Shown here in pieces: positions 44,927 through 52,636 of a DNA stretch of 64,000 nt; within the stretch, counting starts at the first letter, position 1, and each line of letters begins with the position of its first letter. This DNA comes from Candidatus Saccharibacteria bacterium UBA2951 (GTDB lineage Bacteria; Patescibacteriota; Saccharimonadia; Saccharimonadales; Saccharimonadaceae), in NCBI GenBank assembly GCA_002348615.1, contig DEBR01000005.1, positions 108,343 through 172,342 on the forward strand, in the 5' to 3' direction. A program made the position numbers and the translations under genes. Below the pieces are notes generated by a model. The model saw only the letters and a program-made list of their open reading frames with translations. It did not search any database and was not told the DNA's origin.

Positions 44927-45510
44927 GTCGACAAACTAACGAACAAGTCCTAGAACGCTACGAAAAGGCTGAGTTCGGTTTTTGGCTATACCTGATGACC
45001 GACATCATCCTGTTCGCGTCACTATTCGCAACCTACATGGTGCTACGTGGAAATACGGCCGGCGGCGCCACATCTGCAGACTTGCTTGACCCTAAGTATG
45101 CATTAATCGAAACCGTCATATTGCTAACCAGTAGTTTTGCCTGTGGAATTGCGGCGCTTGCGCTGAGGTTTAAGAAGGTGAGCATGGCGCTGTGGTCGCT
45201 TGTTCTGACTTTACTACTTGGTTTTGCGTTCCTGGCGTTGGAGCTAAACGAGTTTGCTGAACTGGTTCGCGAAGGGCATTCATGGCAGGCGAGTGCCTTC
45301 TTGTCAGGATTCTTCACGCTTGTAGCTACGCATGGACTGCACATTACCATTGGGCTAATCTGGGGCGGTGCAATGGCGTTCTACCTACTTAAGCACGGCA
45401 CGACAGCGAACTCCGTCCGTAAATTCACATTGTTCTCGCTGTTCTGGCACTTCCTTGATTTGGTATGGATATTCATCTTTACAATCGTCTACCTGGGAGC
45501 CGCCTTATGA
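44923..45510 (+). CDS. cyoC: Quinol oxidase subunit III
   Basis: Accessory membrane subunit that stabilises the oxidase. The 195-residue product has five hydrophobic spans (for example FGFWLYLMTDIILFASLFATY and the C-terminal SLFWHFLDLVWIFIFTIVYL) and the typical THGLHITIGLIW and FHFLDL-like WHFLDLVW motifs. The sequence LYLMTDIILFASLFATY marks the CyoC type. Flanked by ATGA overlaps with cyoB and cyoD, consistent with one tightly coupled operon. Confidence 0.95.
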   Translation: MSRQTNEQVLERYEKAEFGFWLYLMTDIILFASLFATYMVLRGNTAGGATSADLLDPKYALIETVILLTSSFACGIAALALRFKKVSMALWSLVLTLLLGFAFLALELNEFAELVREGHSWQASAFLSGFFTLVATHGLHITIGLIWGGAMAFYLLKHGTTANSVRKFTLFSLFWHFLDLVWIFIFTIVYLGAAL

Positions 45511-45872
45511 GCCATTCAGACTTCATCCTTCTGTTAAATAAATACCTTTTTGGTTTCGCTACCGCGTTAGTGCTCAGTATTCTCAGCTACGTGATCGTAA
45601 CGGCTGAGTGGCTACCGACTGCGACTGGCACTATGGCGGTGCTGTTACTGCTCGCGTCGGTGCAGCTGGTTATACAATTAGTCTGCTTTTTACACCTTGG
45701 ATTCGCAGGGAGGTCGAGAAACCGTACGCTTACTATTACTTTCACGCTCATCATGATGCTCATCATTATCATTGGTTCACTATGGGTCATGCGTAATCTT
45801 GACTACCGCATGAGCAGAAGCGCCGAAGATATGAACCATTACATGCAGCAGCAGAATAAGAAGGGCTTTTAA
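45507..45872 (+). CDS. cyoD: Quinol oxidase subunit IV
   Basis: Small 121-residue assembly subunit with three membrane spans: about 10-35 (LNKYLFGFATALVLSILSYVI), 40-65 (GTMAVLLLLASVQLVIQLVCFLHL in two parts) and 75-97 (TLTITFTLIMMLIIIIGSLW). The LVCFLHLGF motif is typical of CyoD. The C-terminal tail is hydrophilic with a Gln/Lys-rich end. ATG 45507 overlaps the cyoC stop; a longer in-frame ORF from 45465 lies inside cyoC and is rejected. Confidence 0.93.
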   Translation: MSHSDFILLLNKYLFGFATALVLSILSYVIVTAEWLPTATGTMAVLLLLASVQLVIQLVCFLHLGFAGRSRNRTLTITFTLIMMLIIIIGSLWVMRNLDYRMSRSAEDMNHYMQQQNKKGF

Positions 45873-45875
45873 CGG

Positions 45876-46742
45876 GTGCGCGAGCGGTTAAAGGCCTACT
45901 ATTTGGTGACGAAACCGGGGATCGTACGGGGAAACGCTGTACATGTGGTAGCCGGGGCTCTGTTCGCGTCTGCCAGCGGACTGCTATGGAAAGAGCTGCT
46001 TGGTGTCCTGGTTGGCACATCACTCGTCATCGCTTCGGCCTGTGTGGCGAACAACTATATGGACCGCGGCATTGACGCCCGGATGAAGCGCACTAAAGAG
46101 CGGCCATCGGTGACCGGCCAAATCGCCTTTCAAAGTGCCGTAATCTACCTTGCGTTCCTGCTTATTGCCGGATTGGCCGTGCTGTACGTTACGACTAACC
46201 TGCTCGTCATCGCCATCGGTCTTATCGCATACATGCTGTATGTCTTTGCGTATGGCTGGGCGAAGCGCACGACCATTCACAGCACGCTGATCGGAGCTAT
46301 ACCGGGTGCGTTGCCAGCGATGGCCGGTTACGTGGCAATCGACGGACAACTCTCTGTCGGCGCCTGGCTGGTGTTTTTGCTTATCTTCGCCTGGCAGATG
46401 CCACATTTCTATGCAATATCGGTGTTTCGGCGCAGCGAGTACGAATCTGCCGGCCTCCCCGTGCTCGGTGTAGTAAAGCCGATCACTATCGTAAAACGCT
46501 ATATGCTGGCGTATATACTGTTCTATGCGCTGGTCATTGCACTATTAATCATATCGCGGACCGTGGGCATAGTAGCGGGAGTACTCCTTCTCGTGGGATC
46601 AGCATATTGGATAGCGGTGTACTACAACAACAAAACCGATGAACGTAAGTGGGCGCTTTCTGTATTTCTGGCGTCACTGGTACTTACGATACTGCTCGTT
46701 GTTGCTGCCGTTCTGAACTTGTTCACTGCCGGCCTGTCGTGA
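45876..46742 (+). CDS. cyoE: Heme o synthase (protoheme IX farnesyltransferase)
   Basis: Attaches a farnesyl group to heme b to make heme o for CyoB. The 288-residue membrane protein of the UbiA family has the first aspartate motif in NNYMDRGIDARMKRT (about residues 62-76) and the second in VYYNNKTDE near the end, and about eight or nine hydrophobic spans. It starts with GTG four bases after cyoD stops. This is the only heme-modifying gene in the window; heme b itself must come from elsewhere. Confidence 0.95.
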   Translation: MRERLKAYYLVTKPGIVRGNAVHVVAGALFASASGLLWKELLGVLVGTSLVIASACVANNYMDRGIDARMKRTKERPSVTGQIAFQSAVIYLAFLLIAGLAVLYVTTNLLVIAIGLIAYMLYVFAYGWAKRTTIHSTLIGAIPGALPAMAGYVAIDGQLSVGAWLVFLLIFAWQMPHFYAISVFRRSEYESAGLPVLGVVKPITIVKRYMLAYILFYALVIALLIISRTVGIVAGVLLLVGSAYWIAVYYNNKTDERKWALSVFLASLVLTILLVVAAVLNLFTAGLS

Positions 46743-46776
46743 GCTACAATGAAATAAATAATCTAGGGAAATGAAC

Positions 46777-47949
46777 ATGCGAAAGAACCTGAATGTAACT
46801 ATTGTTGGCGGCGGCTTCGGCGGCGTCAAAGCGGCGTTAGAGCTTGCCAAAGACCGGACGAACCGAGTCACACTGATAAGTGACAAGACCGATTTTCAGT
46901 ACTACCCAGCTCTATTTTCCGCAGCCACCGGTCATGATCATCGGCAATCATGGGTGCCGCTCGAAGAAATTTTCGTTGGAAAAGACAACGTAACGTTAGT
47001 GAAAGACACTATTACGTCGATCGACCCGTCAGCACACCTTCTTATTGGTAGTCGTTCGTATCACTATGAGGACGTGATATTGGCACTCGGAAGCGTAACT
47101 ACGTACTTTGGTATCGAAGGGCTGGATACGTATTCATACGGCATCAAATCACAAGACGAGATCAAGCGACTTCAGGCACACTTATGGGACGAAATGAGCG
47201 ATGGCAAAGACGATGAAAAGCACTATGTCATCATTGGTGCGGGTCCGACTGGTGTAGAACTGGCTGGTGCCCTAGGCGAATACTTACGGTTGCTTCGCCG
47301 ACAGTTCGGCATTAAGAAAAAACGGGTCAGTATAAATCTTATTGAAGCCGCACCACGTGTCTTGCCACGCCTGTCCGAGTCGACCAGTCGCCGCGCCCTG
47401 CGCCGACTAAAAAAACTAGGCGTTCATGTCGAGGTGAACAAAAAGGTTGAAAGACAGACCGCTAATGAACTTATGGTGAATGGTCGGCCTCTTCCTACGC
47501 ATACGGTTATCTGGACATCAGGCGTTATGAACGCGCCGTTTTTCAAAGCGAACGAGTCCCAGCTGCCGCTCAATGACCGCGGAAAGGTAAAGGTAGACGA
47601 GTTCATGCGAGCGGCCGCGCACGTGTATGTAATCGGCGATAACGCTAACACGCCGTTCTCAGGCCTGGCGCAAACGGCGCTTCACGATGCGATTTTCGTC
47701 GTCAAGCACCTGAAGGGAAGCACCAAACCGTATCGTCCGGTCATGCCGGCATCTGTCGTGCCGATCGGGCATGGCTGGGCGGTCTTCGAATGGGGTAAAC
47801 TACGGTTCGGCGGCTTATTAGGCGGTATCATGCGCGTCCTGGCCGATATGATTGGTTACCACGACGTCCTACCGATTGGCTGGGCAGTGAAAGCTTGGCG
47901 CGCGCAGGCGAAGCAAGAACTGCGTCTGCCTGACAAATTAGAATCCTAA
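46777..47949 (+). CDS. ndh: Type II NADH dehydrogenase (NDH-2)
   Basis: Peripheral membrane flavoprotein that oxidises NADH and reduces quinone without pumping protons. The product has the N-terminal FAD-binding GGGFGGVKAALELAK (about 10-24), the NAD-binding GAGPTGVELAGALGEY (about 154-169) and the second FAD site VIGDNANTPFSGLAQTA (about 286-302), with a C-terminal amphipathic region. ATG 46777 is preferred over ATG 46771 because AGGG lies 8 nt before the former and only 2 nt before the latter. Follows cyoABCDE directly, so NADH, quinone and oxygen are linked in one gene block. Confidence 0.93.
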   Translation: MRKNLNVTIVGGGFGGVKAALELAKDRTNRVTLISDKTDFQYYPALFSAATGHDHRQSWVPLEEIFVGKDNVTLVKDTITSIDPSAHLLIGSRSYHYEDVILALGSVTTYFGIEGLDTYSYGIKSQDEIKRLQAHLWDEMSDGKDDEKHYVIIGAGPTGVELAGALGEYLRLLRRQFGIKKKRVSINLIEAAPRVLPRLSESTSRRALRRLKKLGVHVEVNKKVERQTANELMVNGRPLPTHTVIWTSGVMNAPFFKANESQLPLNDRGKVKVDEFMRAAAHVYVIGDNANTPFSGLAQTALHDAIFVVKHLKGSTKPYRPVMPASVVPIGHGWAVFEWGKLRFGGLLGGIMRVLADMIGYHDVLPIGWAVKAWRAQAKQELRLPDKLES

Positions 47950-47964
47950 ATTACATCATTACGC

Positions 47965-47993
47965 TTTACTTACCCCTAAAAGCTATGTATAAT
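47965..47993 (+). promoter_or_regulatory. Promoter of tuf
   Basis: TTTACT (47965-47970), 17 bases, TATAAT (47988-47993). Near-consensus. The leader of about 70 nt ends in AAAGGAGATATAACC before ATG 48068. Confidence 0.75.
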
Positions 47994-48067
47994 TAGCCCT
48001 ATACGCCTGCGGGGTCTTTATTGAATGCCCTGCTTGCTAATAACTAACCAAAGGAGATATAACCTTA

Positions 48068-49252
48068 ATGGCCGATTTCGATCGAAGCAAGCCGCACGTC
48101 AACGTTGGTACCATGGGTCACGTTGACCACGGTAAAACAACCCTAACCGCCGCTATTACGCACGTACTCGCGAAACGGCTGCCAAGCGACACAAACAAGC
48201 CTCGTAACTACGAGGACATCGACAACGCTCCTGAAGAAAAAGCTCGTGGTATTACCATCGCTTCTTCTCACCAGGAATACGAGTCAGAAAAGCGTCACTA
48301 CGCTCACGTCGACATGCCAGGTCACGCCGACTACGTTAAGAACATGATCACCGGTGCCGCACAGATCGACGGCGCAATCCTTGTTGTTGCCGCTAACGAC
48401 GGCCCACTACCACAGACCCGCGAACACGTTCTGCTTGCTCACCAGGTGAACGTTCCTAAGATCGTCGTCTTCCTGAACAAAATGGACCTTGCTGACCCTG
48501 AACTGGTCGAGCTGGTTGAAATGGACGTTCGTGAACTGCTGACCAAGAACGGGTACGACGGTGACAACGCTCCTATCATCAAGGGTTCTGCTACCAAGGC
48601 TCTTGAAGGCGACGCCGAAAGCGAAGAAGCAATCATGGAACTGGTCAAAGCTCTTGACGAATACGTTGAAGAGCCAGTCCGTGACCTCGACAAGCCATTC
48701 CTGATGCCGATCGAAGACGTCTTTTCAATCAAGGGGCGTGGTACGGTTGCTACCGGTCGTATCGAACAGGGTGTCATCAAGCTGAACGACGCCGTTGAAA
48801 TCGTCGGTATCAAGCCTACTCAGAACTCTGTCGTTACCGGTATTGAGGCCTTCAAGAAGAACCTTGACCAGGGTCAAGCAGGTGACAACGCCGGTCTGTT
48901 GCTTCGTGGTATCGAACGCGAACAAGTCGAACGCGGTCAGGTTATCGTTAAGCCAGGTTCACTTACTCCTCACACCGAGTTTGAAGCAGAAGTCTACATC
49001 CTGAAGAAGGAAGAAGGCGGACGCCACACTCCATTCTCAAAGGGTTACAAACCTCAGTTCTACTTCCGTACGACTGACGTAACCGGTGAAGTTGAACTCC
49101 CGGCTGACAAAGAAATGGTCATGCCTGGTGACACCGTTACCTTCAACGTCAAGCTGCTCGCTCCTATCGCTATGGAGCAAGGTCTGAACTTCGCTATCCG
49201 CGAAGGTGGTAAGACCGTTGGTGCCGGCGTCGTTACCAAGATTACTAAGTAA
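48068..49252 (+). CDS. tuf: Elongation factor Tu
   Basis: Delivers aminoacyl-tRNA to the ribosome. The 394-residue product has G1 [10 protein letters not shown]2 ARGITI, G3 DMPGH (the usual Cys is Met), G4 NKMD and G5 GSA, so nucleotide recognition is normal, unlike EF-G in the same window. Domain 2 and 3 motifs ([30 protein letters not shown]) are intact. Codon use is strongly biased to pyrimidine-ended forms, as expected for a highly expressed gene. Own promoter and strong terminator make it monocistronic. Confidence 0.98.
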   Translation: MADFDRSKPHVNVGTMGHVDHGKTTLTAAITHVLAKRLPSDTNKPRNYEDIDNAPEEKARGITIASSHQEYESEKRHYAHVDMPGHADYVKNMITGAAQIDGAILVVAANDGPLPQTREHVLLAHQVNVPKIVVFLNKMDLADPELVELVEMDVRELLTKNGYDGDNAPIIKGSATKALEGDAESEEAIMELVKALDEYVEEPVRDLDKPFLMPIEDVFSIKGRGTVATGRIEQGVIKLNDAVEIVGIKPTQNSVVTGIEAFKKNLDQGQAGDNAGLLLRGIEREQVERGQVIVKPGSLTPHTEFEAEVYILKKEEGGRHTPFSKGYKPQFYFRTTDVTGEVELPADKEMVMPGDTVTFNVKLLAPIAMEQGLNFAIREGGKTVGAGVVTKITK

Positions 49253-49268
49253 TCACGGTATACAACTT

Positions 49269-49298
49269 AAAACATCCCCGCATAGTCGGGGATGTTTT
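49269..49298 (+). terminator. Strong terminator after tuf
   Basis: AAAACATCCCCG (49269-49280) pairs perfectly with CGGGGATGTTTT (49287-49298), 6-nt loop, followed by AATT. The A/T ends make it potentially bidirectional. Confidence 0.9.
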
Positions 49299-49315
49299 AA
49301 TTGCCAAGAACGCTA

Positions 49316-49345
49316 TTTACAGCAACCAAGCACTAGGAGTATAGT
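49316..49345 (+). promoter_or_regulatory. Promoter for the 119-residue gene
   Basis: TTTACA (49316-49321), 18 bases, TATAGT (49340-49345); leader of about 25 nt with GGAG before ATG 49378. Confidence 0.5.
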
Positions 49346-49377
49346 GGCTAGCATCTATTAAATGGAGTAAAAGAAAC

Positions 49378-49737
49378 ATGGCAGCAGAACGAGCACTCGA
49401 ACCCTTTTTTGAAGAAGGAAGGGTCGCGCAGCCGAACCTTCATCTAGTACCGGCACTACCGGAGGATGATAAACACAAACAAGTTGTCGAACGACAAGTA
49501 AGTGTCGAACGAACATCTGTCGGGGACGTTCATGTGAACGTTATTGTAGAGGTAGATGGCCGAGAATACCCGCTTTGTATCAATGTCTCACGTCGTACAC
49601 TAGGCAACGGTATGCCGGTCAGTACGTATTTTGAACGGCTTGAACATCGCCGGCAGAACGAAGACGGTACGATAAGTGGTGACTTTGGGCGTGCGGATGC
49701 GTTGGCGCAGCACGCGCTTTATCTTGCCGGGCGTTAA
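49378..49737 (+). CDS. Hypothetical 119-residue protein
   Basis: Unrecognised soluble protein. After a variable N-terminus (EPFFEEGRVAQPNLHLVPALPED), there is a predicted beta-rich stretch (VERTSVGDVHVNVIVEVDGREYPLCINVSRRT) and a helical end (GRADALAQHALYLAGR). One Cys. It is a single gene with its own promoter and a GGAG ribosome-binding site about 10 nt upstream, followed by a convergent gene 9 nt downstream. No function can be suggested. Confidence 0.65.
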   Translation: MAAERALEPFFEEGRVAQPNLHLVPALPEDDKHKQVVERQVSVERTSVGDVHVNVIVEVDGREYPLCINVSRRTLGNGMPVSTYFERLEHRRQNEDGTISGDFGRADALAQHALYLAGR

Positions 49738-49746
49738 TAAGACAGG

Positions 49747-50052
49747 CTAAACCGAAGAAGGGCGCTGGCCGATCGTGACGGTAAGCTCTGGTGGTTCGAC
49801 TGTTTCGTCAAGCTGTAGCGATATCGCGTGTTTCTTGCTGATCCGATCCGCTATATCCTGCGGGTAATGCGATAGCACGAAGCGTTCAAGTTTGCCGACT
49901 GGACTTCGAAGCGGGAACGTAAATTCATCAGCGTCAGGCTTCTCGACAAGCTCCGCGCGTATTCGTATCAATACCGCTTTGGCCAGCAGTGTTTTGCGGT
50001 CTTCGGCTTCGACTAATTTCTCGCGAGTAGTCCGACGTGGGTGACGATCCAT
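49747..50052 (-). CDS. Hypothetical 101-residue protein
   Basis: Unrecognised small protein with a strongly basic start (MDRHPRRTTREKLVEAEDRK), a helical segment (TLLAKAVLIRIRAELVEK), a second helix (GKLERFVLSHYPQDIADRISKKH) and a beta-like end (ELTVTIGQRPSSV). No membrane segment. The ATG lies exactly 6 nt after TGCTATAAT (minus strand, 50064-50059 hexamer), the cleanest leaderless arrangement in this window. It is divergent from rpsJ. Confidence 0.65.
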   Translation of the reverse strand: MDRHPRRTTREKLVEAEDRKTLLAKAVLIRIRAELVEKPDADEFTFPLRSPVGKLERFVLSHYPQDIADRISKKHAISLQLDETVEPPELTVTIGQRPSSV

Positions 50053-50058
50053 AATACT

Positions 50059-50064
50059 ATTATA
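50059..50064 (-). promoter_or_regulatory. Extended -10 promoter, leaderless type
   Basis: TGCTATAAT on the minus strand, hexamer 50064-50059, 6 nt before the ATG at 50052. Confidence 0.65.
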
Positions 50065-50088
50065 GCATAAGAAACATAATTAAGCAAC

Positions 50089-50117
50089 TTTACAGATACG
50101 AAGAGCCGTGGTACAGT
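50089..50117 (+). promoter_or_regulatory. Promoter of rpsJ
   Basis: TTTACA (50089-50094), 17 bases, TACAGT (50112-50117). The same TACAGT -10 is used upstream of rplC. The leader is about 95 nt. Confidence 0.6.
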
Positions 50118-50218
50118 ACTTCAGTATATAAATTTCGTCGACAACTCGGCCAGACGTGAGTCTATAGTAGGACACGAATCGAGCAGAGGTTACGGCGAGC
50201 AACAAGGAGAATGCCCCC

Positions 50219-50536
50219 ATGGCAAAAGAAGAAGGCTTGCGGATCCGTATCCGTCTAAAAGCATACGACCACAAGGTGATCGACCAATCAGCAAAACAAA
50301 TCATTGACACGGCAGTCCGTACGGGTGCTAGCATCGCTGGACCAGTACCGCTACCAACCCGTAAAAGTACCTACACGGTAATTAAAAGCCCTCATGTGTA
50401 CAAGACCGGTGGTGAGAGTTTTGAAATGCGCGTACACAAACGGCTCATTGATATTACGAATGCCAGCCCAAAGACCATCGACAGTCTGCAGAACCTCAGT
50501 TTGCCTGCCGGTGTCGACGCTGAAATCCGTATGTAA
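50219..50536 (+). CDS. rpsJ: 30S ribosomal protein S10
   Basis: Head protein of the 30S subunit and NusB partner in antitermination. The 105-residue product has [26 protein letters not shown] start, [22 protein letters not shown] and [12 protein letters not shown], all typical. AAGGAG lies about 10 nt before ATG 50219. Normally first gene of the S10 operon, it is here a separate unit: it ends in a terminator, and three unrelated genes follow before rplC. Confidence 0.97.
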   Translation: MAKEEGLRIRIRLKAYDHKVIDQSAKQIIDTAVRTGASIAGPVPLPTRKSTYTVIKSPHVYKTGGESFEMRVHKRLIDITNASPKTIDSLQNLSLPAGVDAEIRM

Positions 50537-50555
50537 TAGCGGACGTGCCGCCATT

Positions 50556-50583
50556 AAAATACCCTCCGGATGGAGGGTATTTT
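50556..50583. terminator. Bidirectional terminator after rpsJ
   Basis: AAAATACCCTCC (50556-50567) pairs with GGAGGGTATTTT (50572-50583) around a GGAT loop. It separates rpsJ from the convergent gene at 50598-50879 and has A/T ends on both sides. Confidence 0.9.
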
Positions 50584-50597
50584 ATGTCAATCACTTG

Positions 50598-50879
50598 TTA
50601 AGGATTGGTTGCTTCTGACAGGTTGGTTGCGTCGATGTCATCGTACAACGTCTGGATATCCATCTGTAGGCGCATGAGCCAAATGGTAAACAGAATGACG
50701 ACGGCGCCAAGCACCAGCCAGTAAACGGTTTCCTTTGTTAACTGAAACGTCATGAACGGTTGGGTTTCAGGTTGGAGCCTGACCGATCCAAGTGCTGAAG
50801 ACGACTGCGCCTTCGAACGCTTAACAGTTGATTTTTTCTTGGTTGGAGCCTTCTTGCTCGTTGATTTCTTCGTAGCCAT
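50598..50879 (-). CDS. Small single-span membrane protein with Lys-rich N-terminus
   Basis: Unrecognised 93-residue product. Residues 1-25 are a Lys/Thr/Ser/Ala-rich, strongly basic tail (MATKKSTSKKAPTKKKSTVK), residues about 52-70 form one transmembrane helix (VYWLVLGAVVILFTIWLM), and the end is acidic (DIQTLYDDIDATNLSEATNP). The basic cytoplasmic tail could touch nucleic acid or membrane lipids. TATACT lies exactly 6 nt before the ATG, so it is probably leaderless. Divergent from the next membrane gene and located inside the split S10 operon. Confidence 0.65.
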   Translation of the reverse strand: MATKKSTSKKAPTKKKSTVKRSKAQSSSALGSVRLQPETQPFMTFQLTKETVYWLVLGAVVILFTIWLMRLQMDIQTLYDDIDATNLSEATNP

Positions 50880-50885
50880 ACCTCA

Positions 50886-50891
50886 AGTATA
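50886..50891 (-). promoter_or_regulatory. -10 box, leaderless type
   Basis: TGTATACT on the minus strand, hexamer 50891-50886, 6 nt before the ATG at 50879. Confidence 0.55.
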
Positions 50892-50935
50892 CACGCTTGT
50901 GTTTAAAATTGGTCTAAATTACAATAAGAGAAATC

Positions 50936-51244
50936 ATGCAAAAACAGACACGTAAGACACCCACGAAAGCACGAAGACGATTTCACGAACGGGTGTTTGA
51001 AAGCGACAGCACGTATTTTTTAAAGCTCGTGGTGGTCGTGCTGTTCGGAACCTTATGGTTGAAGTTTAGTAATCCATTTTCATTGGGCGCACTGACTTTT
51101 ACCGCTTTTCCACTTGGTATCGCGCTCGGCTTCTTGGTTGTCCGAGCATTTGAGCATCACCAGGAAGATCGCAAGATTTGGTACGCCGTACTCCTAATTG
51201 TCGGCGTCATAAGTTATTTCGTGCCCGCTGGCATCGTAATATAA
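50936..51244 (+). CDS. Small multi-span membrane protein
   Basis: Unrecognised 102-residue product with a basic N-terminus (MQKQTRKTPTKARRRFHERV) and about three hydrophobic segments (about 28-42, 50-70 and 82-100). TACAAT lies 10 nt before the ATG with no clear ribosome-binding site. The pilin gene starts 6 nt downstream, so the two are probably one unit. Possible partner in surface appendage assembly, but this is only positional inference. Confidence 0.65.
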   Translation: MQKQTRKTPTKARRRFHERVFESDSTYFLKLVVVVLFGTLWLKFSNPFSLGALTFTAFPLGIALGFLVVRAFEHHQEDRKIWYAVLLIVGVISYFVPAGIVI

Positions 51245-51250
51245 GAAAAT

Positions 51251-51853
51251 ATGCGTATGGTGGGATTACCTAAAAACGATCAGCACCAAAATGGCTTCAC
51301 GATCGTCGAGCTTCTTATTGTCATAATCGTCATTGCTGTAATCGCAGCCATCACATTGGTTGCTTATAACGGCATACAAATGCGAGCAGAAAATTCCAAA
51401 ACCATCGCAGCTGTTGACCAATATGCCAAGGCTCTGCAACTGTACAAGACAAACACCGGGGACTACCCCTTAGCCGGCGGAGGCTTCCAGTTTGGTTGTA
51501 TCGCCGAGTCCGGCACATGTGCAATGGTGGCCGGTAGCGCAGGTCCTGATTGTGCCAGTATTGGTGCTTCCGGTGTGAGCAACGCTCTTAATACGGCCAT
51601 TAAAACGGTCATTGCCAGCATACCCACTGTCAGTAGTCAGACGTTGCAATGTGAGAGTAAGACCGTCAAAGGAGCGTTGTATGTCATGTACGGTACGTAC
51701 TTCGGGCCTGATATTCGTAATGGGTACATTATTTACTATCTGAAGGGCGATCAGCCTTGTACCACTCCAGCCGGGTCGAGCCTCGTCAATCCAAACGGCC
51801 GTATTTACTACTCAACCGGGACCACACGTTGTTATATCCAATTTGACGCATAG
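51251..51853 (+). CDS. Type IV pilin (prepilin)
   Basis: Structural subunit of type IV pili, used by Saccharibacteria for motility, host contact or DNA uptake. The 200-residue product has a short leader ending QNG, the prepilin cleavage motif G-FTIVELLIVI with Glu at +5, and the hydrophobic alpha1 helix (IIVIAVIAAITLVAYNGI). The globular head contains several Cys (FGCIAESGTCAM, GPDCAS, LQCESK, QPCTT, TRCYI) that may form disulfides, and KTNTGDYPLAGGG, a common pilin segment. It lies between rpsJ and rplC inside the S10 region. Start ATG 51251 or ATG 51257. Confidence 0.9.
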   Translation: MRMVGLPKNDQHQNGFTIVELLIVIIVIAVIAAITLVAYNGIQMRAENSKTIAAVDQYAKALQLYKTNTGDYPLAGGGFQFGCIAESGTCAMVAGSAGPDCASIGASGVSNALNTAIKTVIASIPTVSSQTLQCESKTVKGALYVMYGTYFGPDIRNGYIIYYLKGDQPCTTPAGSSLVNPNGRIYYSTGTTRCYIQFDA

Positions 51854-51883
51854 GCGACTGCGTCGGAACACTCTTGTAAACAG

Positions 51884-51912
51884 TTGACTACAGTGGTGAA
51901 CTCTGCTACAGT
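51884..51912 (+). promoter_or_regulatory. Promoter of the rplC-rplO ribosomal protein operon
   Basis: TTGACT (51884-51889), 17 bases, TACAGT (51907-51912). Leader of about 100 nt before rplC. Confidence 0.65.
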
Positions 51913-51923
51913 TAGTTGGTAAC

Positions 51924-51937
51924 TTATTACGTAATAA
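51924..51937 (+). repeat. 14-bp palindrome in the rplC leader
   Basis: TTATTAC followed directly by GTAATAA is a perfect palindrome just after the expected transcription start (about 51919), within GTTG and CAAC flanks. It could be a repressor site or part of a ribosomal protein-binding leader; nothing identifies the ligand. Confidence 0.4.
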
Positions 51938-52018
51938 CAACCTCGTTTCCGAGTGAATGAGTAGGCCCTGGGTAGGGAACCGCTCGCCACCGGAGATTTT
52001 AAATGGGAGAAAGAAGGC

Positions 52019-52636
52019 ATGAAAGCACTTCTCGGCACCAAGATTGGTATGACCCAGATCCTGTCTGAGGATGGTACGGCAACGCCCGTAACATTGATCC
52101 AGGCCGGTCCTGTCACCGTTACTCAGGTGAAGTCTCTTGAAAAAGATGGCTACAACGCGGTACAGGTCGCATTCGGATCGGGTAAGAACCTGAGCAAGGC
52201 CGTCGCTGGACACGTAAAGTCTAGCAAAACATCGCCGAAGTATATTCGGGAATTTCGTGTCGATGAGCTGACCGACGATTTGACCGTCGGAAGCACCATT
52301 GACGTAAGTGCATTCGCACTCGGTGACGTAGTGAACGCTACGGGCACCAGCAAAGGTAAAGGATTTGCCGGAACGGTGAAACGTCACAACTTCAACACCA
52401 GCAAAAAGACCCACGGTGGTAACGGCAACGTCCGTAAGCCGGGATCGATCGGATCGATGTATCCTCAGAAGGTCTTCAAGGGCAAGCGCATGGCCGGCCG
52501 CATGGGCGGTGAGCGTGTGACCGTGAAAAACCTTGAGGTCGCTTACCTAGATGCCGAAAACAACCTGATTGGCCTTAAAGGCGCCGTTCCCGGCCCTCGT
52601 AAGAGCTTGATCATCGTAAACGGAGGTAACGCGTAA
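52019..52636 (+). CDS. rplC: 50S ribosomal protein L3
   Basis: Early assembly protein of the 50S subunit near the peptidyl transferase centre. The 205-residue product starts MKALLGTKIGMTQI and has the loop GFAGTVKRHNF with FNTSKKTHGGNGNVRKPGSIG-type sequence reaching the active site, then GKRMAGRMGGERVTVKNL. First gene of the large ribosomal operon; it overlaps rplD by one base. Confidence 0.98.
   Translation: MKALLGTKIGMTQILSEDGTATPVTLIQAGPVTVTQVKSLEKDGYNAVQVAFGSGKNLSKAVAGHVKSSKTSPKYIREFRVDELTDDLTVGSTIDVSAFALGDVVNATGTSKGKGFAGTVKRHNFNTSKKTHGGNGNVRKPGSIGSMYPQKVFKGKRMAGRMGGERVTVKNLEVAYLDAENNLIGLKGAVPGPRKSLIIVNGGNA

Noticed and set aside
51812..52414. 200-codon minus-strand ORF over the rplC start
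   Set aside because: Covers the rplC promoter, leader and coding start; no motif and no upstream signals.
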